This document shows positions 38,619 through 50,600 of a DNA stretch of 64,000 bases, piece after piece. The notes under the pieces are model-generated. The model searched no databases. It had not been told where the DNA came from and worked only from the letters and a program-made list of their open reading frames with translations. Origin of the DNA: Gymnogyps californianus. Its lineage: Eukaryota > Chordata > Aves > Accipitriformes > Cathartidae. The position numbers and the translations under genes are program-made. Positions within the stretch are counted from its first letter, which is position 1; each line of letters begins with the position of its first letter. The DNA lies in assembly GCF_018139145.2 (NCBI RefSeq), contig NC_059478.1, positions 8,618,001-8,682,000 on the forward strand, in the 5' to 3' direction.

Positions 38619-41600
38619 GAGAAAAAAAGGTAACACTCTCCAAATTCTGGGTCTTTTAGGTAAGTTTGTAGGACTGTGTGGGAGGAAAGTGGTGTGAGTA
38701 GATGGTTGTGATAGTTGGACCTTCTGATGTTTTTAGTCAGTGGAGCAAGTTATCATTGGATATGGCTAGGAAAGGGGTGTGTAAAGTTACAAGCTGCTAG
38801 TAGTGTCTGGTTTGCTAGTCTTGAAAGTTTTGCTCATTGGCCGTGGTATCTGATAGATGTGGACCCTGACTCACAGGGCTGCCTGCTTCAGCTAATGGCT
38901 TTAGCCCTGGAAAACAGAGTTAAGCCTATATTTCAGATACTCTATTAAATTGGGCCCTGGTTCTGTCAGCCTTTTGGTTCTTGTTTTTTCCCCTCTTGAG
39001 TTATCATGCTTTGAATTTCCTCCTGAACTTTCCTGAGTTGTGGTATTGCTGTGCCCATTGTGGGGTAAGTTCATGGGATGCTCACCAGAGAGGCAATGCT
39101 AGAGCTCGTGTGTAAGAATCTGCCTGGACAGGGCCTTCCAGTTCTGATTGAAGCTGCTGGATGATGCAACAAGGGCGCATTTTTATCAAGCAGCAGTAAA
39201 TGTGTTCAAAATGCTGAATGATACAAGCTCAGGGAAATACTGGGGGGAAAAAAAAGAATTGAGGTAAATGAAGGAGATGGTGAAATGCAGTGTTTTAAGT
39301 ACTCGGGAGGTGTGTATACTCAGAAATACACACCCAAATCGATTTTTCTATGTACTTTGAAGATAAAACTTGCCATTATTATGAACTTTGGCCAGAATTT
39401 TTAAAAATGGCTAATCTGAATTGCAGCACTTAAAAATCTTTGCAAGGCTGCTTGGGCCTTGTGTATGAGTCCAGTAACAGGGAGCCAAGAGTGAAACTAG
39501 GCTGGTTAAAATTAAAAATGTTAACTGCAGTCCAGATTGAAGAAAATCTCACAGTTCAGAATCCATTAATACATTTTTGCCTTTGGTTAAACATGTGCTT
39601 TTTGTTGTATAGACTTTTTTAAGGTTCATAAAGTTCATAGTGTTCTGGCTACACTAAAGAATCACCATAAAATTTAGGCTCTTGGAAGCTTCACTGTGCT
39701 GCTTACATGATATATTGCTGTTTCCCTTGACCTGTGCCAACAGTAAAGTCAAACTGGCTGAACTATGTGATTTATGTGCAACAGATTAATTCTACTTGAT
39801 CAGATGGACATAGGGAAATGGGTGAAAGTGGGGAGAGAATAATCTTCACCAGTGATGTGGAACAAACAGATGAAGGAGTGATGGGGAGAGCTAGGATATC
39901 TCCAACAAAGGGTATTCCTGATTCTTAAGGGACCCTTCTTGACAAGGCTGCGGTTTCACACTTGCTTCTAATCAAGTGAAGTACAGGACACCCCTGAAAA
40001 GCTAGGAACTTTGTTTTCTGGGTTAATTTTCAGCAGGATTGATTCAAATTGCCACTCAGCCACACAGTGCTCTGGTCTTGGTGTCAGGAAGACCCAGCAG
40101 GAAGCGAGAGAGTAGAAGTGCCCAGGCGGATGGGGGTTTTCACGTAGGTTGGTTTAGACTGACCGTAGAGCTGCTTTGTGACGGGGGTTTCCACCTTGTG
40201 TAAGCTTTTGGTGGTGAAGCTGGTTTTAGTAGTTCTTTCTGGCTGTTCACTGCTGCCCACTGGGTTTGCTGATACAGCCACTTGAAGGTGCGTGCTGTAA
40301 CAAGAATCACTGAAAAGATCAGTATAAAAATTGCTTCTGTCTGGAATCAACAAAGTGATCCAGTTTATAATTAGATGCCACACATACAAAGAAAAGTATC
40401 AGTTCAGCTAAAGCTGGGGATGGGGCAGTTGTGAAGCAGGGATGGGGGTAGTGACTGGGAGGCTGGGGAGAGGGCAAAGTGTGAATCGCCACAGAAACTT
40501 GGGTGGCGAGGCTGTTTTGGATTTTGGCGAAAATTAGATATTTGATGACAACTACTGCTTAAGCATTTACCTTTCCTACTCCTGCACTGCTTGACACTAG
40601 TTTGTGCCTGTGCGCTCAACTGGTTTGGGGAAGTGATCTGAGTGGAGGAAAAAAAAAACCCACCCCACCTTTTTTTGTTGTAGTTGCTCAGAGGAGTTCA
40701 GCTCCAGTTCACTGTGCAGGAGCACAAGTGTTTCACCCATGTGGTGTAGCAAGCAGTGAGGGGAGTAGGAATTGCTGGAACCGATGTTACTGTTAAAGGT
40801 TTCTCCGACTAATTTCTTTAGGAATAAAATGAGAGCATGGGGATTGTGACCTCAGATGCAGGAATGGCTGGCATTGGGAAGTATACGAGAATTGCTGTAT
40901 TCTTGGGCAGGCTGTATAATATATATGTATTGTACAGTATTAAGTTGTAAAAGATTGTTTTTAATTTTACTGAAACTTTTAGAAAAATGCTTGCATTACT
41001 GCATTTTTTTTCTGTCTGGTCTTAGCATCTCTCTCTGTACCTTTGGACAATGCAGCACTGCTCTTGCTGTTGTGGAAGAGACTTGCCATTCATAAAGCTT
41101 GCTCGTGCTCACTTTCTGTTAAAGCTTAAGTCTGTTGAGAGATAAGGGATAAGAGAGTAGTTCAAAACTCCCCGTTTGTGATCCTTGAGTCTTTCACGGT
41201 TTCCCCTCCTACGCCTAAGCCTCTTTGGTCATATGAACTAAGTAGAGTAAAGCGTTCATAATAACAAACCACATCTGAAGAGAACGGTCTCTGGCTCAGA
41301 ACTAGCGCCAAACCATGTGATCTTGTTACTGAGAAATGGAGTCTGCTGATCTCAAAAAGTGTTGGTTGGGTGTTTATATTTGTGCTTGTTTTGCATGCAA
41401 AGTTAATGCTCTGTTTAATTTCTTTCAGGTCTGTTGGTACGTTTGCCCGAGCACTAGATTGCAGTAGTTCTGTCAGACAGCCAAGTTTGCACATGAGTGC
41501 TGCAGCAGCCTCTAGGGACATCACACTGGTAAGATTTTTAAGAGGACCTTAAGTTTTTGAGAGATGCAAAATATTCACCTCAGCAATAACAGTTGGCAAA

Positions 41601-44600
41601 GAGAGAGGGGCAGATGGACTGTAATTGTGGCCTGCTGTGAAACAGATCCTGTCTTTGTAAAGGAACCCTTTATTTACATATGAAGTAACTTTTTCTGGCC
41701 TTGTGCCTCCTATGATCCATCATGGATAATTCTATGGGATAATTTTTTTTTGTTTTGTTTTATTAAAATGTTTTGATGACATGCTTTACAGCCCATCTCT
41801 TGCATGGGCTTAGTAGCTGTCTTGAGAAGAATGCAGATGATTGTCTGCCTGTCTGCAATGTTATAATGCCAGAATGCCACTCCTCATCACTTCCCCAACA
41901 CCAGACTCTCACTGGCATCCTCGGGCAAGATCGTCTAGCGGAAAAGCTTGTGGTCAGATGAGAAATTTCGGTTGATGCAGTTCTTCTCTTTGACGAGCTC
42001 CATTTTAGAGTACCTGAGGAGTGGTGACATTGTTAATATTTTATAATCATAAATGATTCTGAGTAGATAGAGGGAAGGGAAAACTTGAACTTCTATGCTA
42101 GGGGAAGTTTAATGAAAATTTGAGTAAAATTTATGAAGTCTCCAGAGAACTGTTATCAAAGCCTCACCTCGTAACTGGAATAATATGAAATCATATATAG
42201 AGCAAATTCTGGGATAGAACACTGTAGATTAATTATGCACATGCACAAAACTGGTATGATGAAAGGCAAATAACACCCTGATTAAAACTACAGAAACCAG
42301 GAAATAAAGCCAAACTTTCCTTTACTAATACCAGTTCCTCCCTCGCAACGTGTTCTCAGCCCTTGTAAATCACAAGTTGCAGACAGTCGTAGCTCAGCTT
42401 TCTGACAAGTAATTGCTCCTGGAAGTAATTCTTTTTTCCTAGTCAGCTATGATGTGTGACTTGACTTGAATCTTTTTTGGGATTTCTGGCCTTTGGAGGG
42501 ACTGTATGCGTGTGTTGCTGCTCTTAAATATTCTTCTTATATGCAATTTTTGTGGATTATTTGACAAAGAAAGTCCCTGGCTAAGTTTATTAGAAAATAT
42601 GCCCGTGGACCTCTGTCTTCATGCCCTATCTGTGGATGGTACCTAACAGGGCTGCTCAGTCCTGGGGTGAGTGAGTCTCTGTCCTGTGCATTTTCTTAAC
42701 ACTAGTGCTACAGTTGTGGTGCTGGTGAGTAGCTAAGTAGAAATTATTGATATGCAAGGGCTCATGTTCCACAAACCCCGCTATTGTTAGTGAATGTTAG
42801 ACTTGTACGCTGACAATTACAGTGAGTCTGAGGTTGGAACAAGTTTTTACTGACTTTGTGTTAGGTATAGAATACTGCACCCTCAAATTTTGGTGCAGAA
42901 TTTTTGTTACTGGTGTTTCACTGTTAAGCATTTTTCCCCCCTAGATGCTTGTCCTTACATTTATCTTTCTCTTTTACAACCATGTAGTTCCATGCTATGG
43001 ACACTTTGCACAAAAATGTCTATGACATTTCCAAGGCAATCTCTGCGCTTGTGCCACAAGGTGGGCCAGTCCTGTGCAGAGATGAGATGGAGGAGTGGTC
43101 TGCTTCAGAGGCAAACCTCTTTGAGGAAGCACTAGAAAAATATGGAAAAGATTTCACTGACATTCAGCAAGATTTTGTAAGTATATAAAATGAGGGCCCA
43201 CATGGTGACCAGTTCCAATCAGTGACAGAGCTGGTTTACAGCTTGTCTAAACTGTGTTGTTTTTCTTCGTGTTGAAGAAGAGGGCTTTGAACTGGAGCAT
43301 GTGTCTTGCTGTAAATTGGGGAAAGGCAGACCTCATACTGATGACAGCCTGTTGTACAGTCAGAATTTTCAAATCACAGATGATAGCTTTTTCCTTTAGA
43401 GACGTTAATTTAAAATCATCTGCTCCACTGCAGCTGAGGGAGGATTTAGGAAAGTGTTGTGACAGCCTAGCTGCTGTAGATTAATTTGTGTTTGAAGGAG
43501 AATAAGTACTGGGCCTTCTGAAACATGAAAACTTAGTCACTTTTATAATGCGATTTCAGAAAGGGCCTTTTGAAAGTTTTAAAATCTTGGGCATCCAAGG
43601 GAAGTGTCCTGTAGTTTGGCCAAAGCTCCACCCTAGGTGCTCAGCCTGCAGATTGAATGGAGCACTGTAAAGAGAGCCAAGTTTCACTGTATCGCTGTTT
43701 GAGTCCTCTGGAACAAAACAAGTAGTTTCAGTGTTGCTTGTCCCGTGCTCTAATCTTTTAGACAGAGGGACTTGGAAACAGCACAGCACTCTCTGTGGTC
43801 CTGCTGAAATCCTCGTGCTTCTCATGCAGAGAACAGAGCTGGCAGGGCACAATTCTGTTAGTAGTTATTACTTCTTTTTTTAATGGGTCAGCTCCATAGA
43901 AGCCAAGCAAATCAGAACTGTGATACTGTAGTTGTGGCTCTTGCTCGAGTCTTTGGTGCTCAAGCAGAGAGAGTCTGAGCCAGTGGGCTCCCTTCCACAT
44001 TGTGCCTCTCTTGAATGGTTTACTGTGGAGCCAAAGCGGCGTGTAGATTTACCTGTAACCTGCTCTACTTCTACACTGAAAGCACTATTTTTTGAAAGGT
44101 CATTTACTTTAACATGGGTCCCACGTGCATCTAATGCCCTTAGGAGATTGAGACACTGTCTTTTTTTGTCAGGAGGGTTAGTAGTTGCAAGACTCTGCTA
44201 TAAACTGTCTGTCAAAGGAATCCTGTGAATTTCAGTGAGGCTGTGTGCCAGCTCCCTGCAATGACTGCTGCTTTTCCTTTATGTCCCTAGCTCCCATGGA
44301 AGTCCTTAACAAGCATAATAGAATATTACTATATGTGGAAAACTACAGACAGATACGTTCAGCAGGTAAGAGAGTCAGAATTGCCTCTCATTCTAACAGA
44401 AGATGTTTTTCTTGCCTTTGAAACCAAGCATTGTTGCTTTATTCTCCCTCTTGGGGTTCAGCCTTTCCAATAGGTGGGTTCTGTAATGATCTGAAGCACT
44501 AACAATCTCCCGTCACTAAACTCGTCAGCCGTTCCGTAGATACAAACATGTAGCATTGGCATTTGTGCTTTCTTTTCATGTTTGCTGCTACTTTATTTGT

Positions 44601-47600
44601 TTGGAGCTTTCAAATGTTTGTTTTGGAATTCAGCAGTTTGAGGAAGAGAATACAGTTAATTTCTGCCTGTAGAGTTCAACGTCAGCATTAACTTAAGTTT
44701 TGACTTTTTATGGGAGGGTGGGCAGTTGCTGTACAACAGGCACCCATGCTAATTCTCCACCTCTGCCTGCCCGTGACTTTGACTGCAGATGCACGGAGGC
44801 TCCCTCATGTAAGCACTGCGAGGAAAGTGCTTGTCTGGGAAGCGTTGATGGCTCAAATTGCCAGACTCGTTATACTTGAGAATCAACTTTGACTAGTGTT
44901 TACAATCATTTTTATCTCTACTTGTTTAAATATGAAGGCTGCTTGGTCCCTTAAATAAAGCAAGCACGATGCAAGCAGCATGCAAAATGTTGCAGAGTAT
45001 CAATTGCTGAAAACTACTTATAACATTTAATGGGAAAATTAATTAAAAGAAAGGAGAAATATATAATGGACTTTTCATTATAATTATCAGTATTATGTTT
45101 AGGCATCTATTTGAAGTATTAGAAAAAGCGGAGTTATAAAAATGTCCTGCCTTAACTTGCTTCATTGGGAATTCAGCCTGGGATAAAGACTAGATGCCTG
45201 AGGCATTTACCAATATTTGGCATGTGCTATATTTGGGCACCCTAGTCTGTAATATGATTTTTGCCATTTTCTTTCTAATCGGAACACTGTTTAAATTACA
45301 GAGGGATCCTCAGGACAAATGAGACTTTTTTTTGCATCAATTCTGTATTACTTTCTTTAAAAATATTAACTGCATCCTCATTCCAATATTTCCCCAAGTT
45401 CATTCTTTGATTGAAACTTTTCCTTCTGGTAAGGAAATGGGTGGTAGGAAAGTGGGATGGTGATGGAAGCTGGCATGGTGGGGGAAAAAAGGTGCTGGAG
45501 AAATGAGGCCATGGTCTTTCCTTCCCCATTGAACTGTGTGTATCGTTGATATAGTGAGTGCTGCTATACTGTCTGACTACAGCTGTTTAGGAGACAATAG
45601 CTGAGTGTACTTGGCCTGTACTATGCTCAATATTTGCACTGAGAGGAATCCATTTATCTTCTTCCCTGCATCTTTTATCTCCCTTTTTTTTTTTAGTGAT
45701 AAAAATCCCTCTAGCAATATGGTAGGTATCAGAAAAAGTGAGGAAAGTTATTTTATCAGTCAGTGAAAACTAGAATCTTAGGCTGTTGCATGAAAATGTC
45801 ACCCCTGTGCAGTCAGAACAGCAAACGATAGTAGGAATTCTTGGGAAAGATTAAACCAAAAAGCATCTCTATGCTGCTGAGAAAGTCCACAAAATGTTTG
45901 CAATGGTTAAGTTCTGTTTCTGCCCATCTTGAGGTATGTAACAATGGTGGTGGTGGGAATAATGGGTAGGGAGCAGTTTCTTTTGGTGTTCACTCTTGGA
46001 TACTGTAGGAGACAGATGGGAAGAGCATCCCAGGTGTTTGCTTCCAGGCCTATGTGCTGGGAAGGCAAAACAACTGGAGAAACTATGCCTTGATTAGGAA
46101 GTGGTTAAATTCTTTTGCTTTTTCCACTTTCTTGAGCTTCCTTATTACATAGACAAAACTGCAGAGGGGATAGTTGCGTGAAAGACTTTGATTATTTGTT
46201 CTTGCAGCAATTAAAAAAAACCAACAAACCTACAGTTTCTCATACTATTTTGCTATGTTTCCTATGCAGTGGGTTTTCTATCATGGTTATACTGTACCTT
46301 ACATGTGCTGCCCAGCAGTCTACCAGGGAGTGGGATTTGGGGAAAACTTCCGATTGGAGACTCTGCACTTAGGAGACAGCATGAGTATAAGCCGAACAGG
46401 TAGAAATTGCAATACAGAAATATCACATCAATTAAGTCTGAACTGAGCTGAAGACCTCTTCTCAAATTCCCAGCTTGTACAAGCAAATACTACTATTAAA
46501 CATTTATAAAAAGCCTGATAGAGCTATCTATATATAACCAGAAAGAAAGCATAGGAAGCTGTAGTTGAAATAATGGTGTATTACTTTTATATTCTACTTG
46601 ATGTGTACAAAGTCTTTGGCGAAGCACATCACTTGCCACTTTTTCCATCTGTTTCTTCATAGTGTTTTGTCTGTGTAGAGTCTTTCCTTAGTCTAATACC
46701 ACAAAATGGTTCTGGGGCTAACAGCATTTTTGTACAGAAGATATTGAAAATGTGCTAAGTAAGCATATGAAAACTGTGTATCCCAAGTTCTTTCACTTTC
46801 ACTTGCCCTTCTTTTAAGAGGATGATTAAATTATATTCCAAGGCTGTATGTTATTGTCTTTAAAAAAATATTGATAACTTGCTCATTCTTGTAGAATCTT
46901 TGGCTGCATGAATGTAAAAACATCCATTTAAAGTGTCTATTTCTGTGAGTTACACAAGATAGTAATGAAGTTTTTTGTCATCAGCCAATTGCCTGCTTTG
47001 ATGAAAACAGTTAGTTGGGAACTGCTTACATCCTTCTGTATTTCCTTTGAGATTTTCTGGGAGCGAGAAAGCACTGTCATAATCCTGAAGCAGAATCCAT
47101 CTGTTTCTTGCCATTGAGGAAGCTAAATTTTGAGTTGACTTCAACAGAAGACCCTTTCTCAGAACTGAACAATAAGGTATACTTATGCTTGGTATACCTG
47201 AGATCGAAAGGCTTAATACAACACTTCCTTGTCTTGTGAGTAGGATACTGTGATTGAGATACATGCAGATTGACTTGTTTTGGAGCATGCACTTGGATCT
47301 CTTATCCAGTAATTTTTATTTGGCTGCAGCTATACCATGCTTTTGAAGGTTACCAGTGTAATTAGGAGTTCAATCATTTCAAGAGAAGGATTGACCCTCC
47401 AAGAACAGAACTGCTAGAAGGAGTAATTCTACTGCAATGTCAACGCAGAATTTGTGGTCTGATGTATGCTCCTGAACGTCTGTCTAGAGTGATCCCAAGA
47501 GTTGTCCTGTCAAAGACACCCTTTCAGAGTTGTCCTGAAGAAAATGAGGGAGATGCATTCCAAATTCAGTATCCCGTGTCTCCTTTGAATGCATCCTTTT

Positions 47601-50600
47601 CTTGAAACAGATTTCCTGTGTCAATTCACAAGAGCATGTATTTCTGATTCAGAAGGGTTTGAAACGGGATCCACTGAGTGAGTGCTGTTCGGTGGCTTCC
47701 CCATGTGACTTGAAAACTCTTGAGTTGATGTGATGTTCAGGTATGCCTACATTTTCATTCAAAGTCAAAGTTGAGTTCTTACATAGTTGTGAATTCCAGG
47801 GTGATTTTTTTTTTTTTTTTTAAATATCTTTAAATGCTTCTACTGTTTTGCATATCATGAGGGGAAGTCCTGAAAAATTTTAAAACATAACACTTTCCAA
47901 CTGCTGAGATGCAGTTGAGAAGACCTCAGGACATGGCAGTGGCAGATGACTGTTTGAATCAGTCATATGCTTTCTGAGAATTGAAGGCTTTAATTTACTT
48001 TTTGCATTTTTATTTGTGCTTGAGGAGCATGTAACTTCAAGAGGAAGATCAAATATTATGAATTTCTACTGTTCTGTTTCTTATGTGGAAGTGCCATTAG
48101 AAAAGTGTGGGAGGAATAGACAGAGAAAATCAGTTTTAAGGTGTGCATAGTGTTGAGAAGATACTGGAGAAAGTGGAAGCGCCTTTATATTTGACTACAT
48201 GAGGTAGGGAGCTTAAAGGAGGGGGCTCTGGGTACATCTTGATGTGGATAGAAAGCATCTTTCTTAAGGGAAGCAAGCCTTCTTTGTGTACCTAGCCAAG
48301 AGCTGTGAGTGACATCTTAATGTACTAGCCTTCTTAAAGTACTGTGTGGTACCAAAGTAGAAATAACATCAAAGAAATGTTTTTCTGCATACGTAGGACG
48401 TTTTATCCCCAAACACCTCCTGTTAAGCCTACAGTAACATGGAACTGTGGCAGTTTTGGCAAGCAAGTGACAGAGACCATAGGTACCACACATCAGTGCT
48501 GAGATGTGTTGCTGGAACACAAGCAGCTGGAAACACTTCTCCCAAATGCATCATGCACTAATTCCCTTTTCTGTCCCATCTCCCTCACCTCCCAGCAGCA
48601 CTTGTATGTTCAGAGTTTTGAAAAAGAGTAAATAGTGTGGAAGTTCTCCTCTAACTCCAGAAAATGCGATTTATCTTCCCTATCATCAATTAATAAAGGC
48701 TTAATATTTGAGGATGTTTGAGGCGTCCCTGTGCTGTCTACCAAGCCAACTTTTGCATTGTGGACCTTGAAATATTCCGTGCATTCCTGGATTTCTTCTG
48801 TTATTTCCTCTTTATAAATGTTTGCTGTTTCGAAAATGACCACAAACATTTGCTCTGATACATCACGTATTATAAAACTCTTTCAAGCTCAGTGGGTAGA
48901 ATGAAAGATGTCAAATCTAGGGAGAGGATAGATAAAGGACAGATGTTCGCACCAGCTCGAATGTACAGTGCTTAGTATTTTAATCCGTTGGTCCCTGTGG
49001 GATAGACAAGTTGGTAATATCTCCCTTTTATAGATGGGGAAAATATGATGAGGTAAATAAGAGGATATACTTAAGATGTGCATATATAAATAACTCAAAG
49101 CCAAAAGATTTCATTTAGGCCAAACTACTAGAAAAAGTTACAAATGTTCAGGGTTGTTTTTGTGGATGAGGATAACTACATCAGACAACATTAAGAATTT
49201 ATAGCGTAAATATGCTTCAGGCACAAATCAATTAATAACTGGCAAAGAACCTAGCAAAGCACTTTCTCTGTGAAGGGATTATTCTGAAATTATGCATGAC
49301 TACATTTCAGGCACCTTTCTTTTGTACCTTCTGGTATCAGTCACTGTCAGAAAATAGGAAACTCATCATATCTGGTCTATTGATTGCCCACAGCCACAGG
49401 TACTTAGTGCAAAACCTCTTTTTATCCGGTACATTGTGGTACCTTCTGAAAACCTTCAATTTTCCTGGTATACTAGTTTGTAATAAAGGCGTTTGCTGTA
49501 TGTCATGCTCTGTGCTGATCCCCAGGCAGCTGTAGGAGAGGAGGATATTGCTAGGTCCAGATGACTTATGGCAGTTGTTGGCTCAGAGCTCGCGCCATGG
49601 TCCTCAATCACAAAGAAAATCTGTGGTGTGAGGTTGGCATTCATCACCAGTTTACTAAAATGTTGCTTAATACCCTAAATTAACCATGTCTCCAAGGCAA
49701 ATGACTTTACATTGTGGATAGTAGAATATTTCAGCTGCTGGTAATGCTTTGTGCTTGCATGAAGCTTTTGCATTCATACATTTCTAAAACTGTCATAACA
49801 TAATGACTCTAGATAGTCCCCTTGGGAGCTTTTGTCAAGAAAACTGCAGCTTTTTCCCCCCACAATCTAGAAATCTAGTGGAAATTAGAAAAAAACCAGG
49901 ACAGTTCTCTACCAGTGGAAGTTCTGCAAATTTCCTGCTTAGGTCTCAAGGAAATACGATTCTTGTACAAGGTTCATCAAGCAGTATTTTAAGGTGTTTA
50001 TCAGTATCTGATGTTGGACTTCCTTGTAATTCCTGGGGAGAGTATGAGCTCTGTGGCTGTTCATCTGCTGACATAACTGCCCGTGGTAGTCTGTGCCTGG
50101 GGAAAGAAGACTTGTTTTTCAGTCCAGGCTGAGGGTAGAACAGCCTCCAGTTCATGAGCAGAAAGGCACCTGAGCATGCATTTTGTTGAAGGATGATTTT
50201 TTTGGGCAGTGTCTGTCTGGAAGGTAGAGGATGATTTCTGATGCTGTTTGGAGAACCATTGTCACAGCACTTTTTGAGGCCCATCATTGGATGCTTTGCT
50301 TTCTTACATAAAAAGACTTGGGTAGGGTGGTTTGAAAATGTTCAACTTTGAACTTGTGGTCTGTATTCAGGAGGAGAACCTCTTTAGTTCCATCACTGAT
50401 TGCCAGCAAAATGTGTATTATTGACTCCTCCAAGTCTGTAGGATTGATAAGGATTGTCTCCACAAAGTCTTCATTTGGGTTTTCTTGAGGACAGTTTTCA
50501 GGTAGCTGTTCTTGTCCTAGACGAGATTTAACAGAAGCAATCTGGGAAACTTGCCTACACCAGCAGAAAAAAATCAGCTTTTGGATGCAGCTCTCTGAAG

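Noticed and set aside
41162..41524. Antisense open frame of 120 codons
   Set aside because: It is the shadow of MTA1 exon 8 on the opposite strand.
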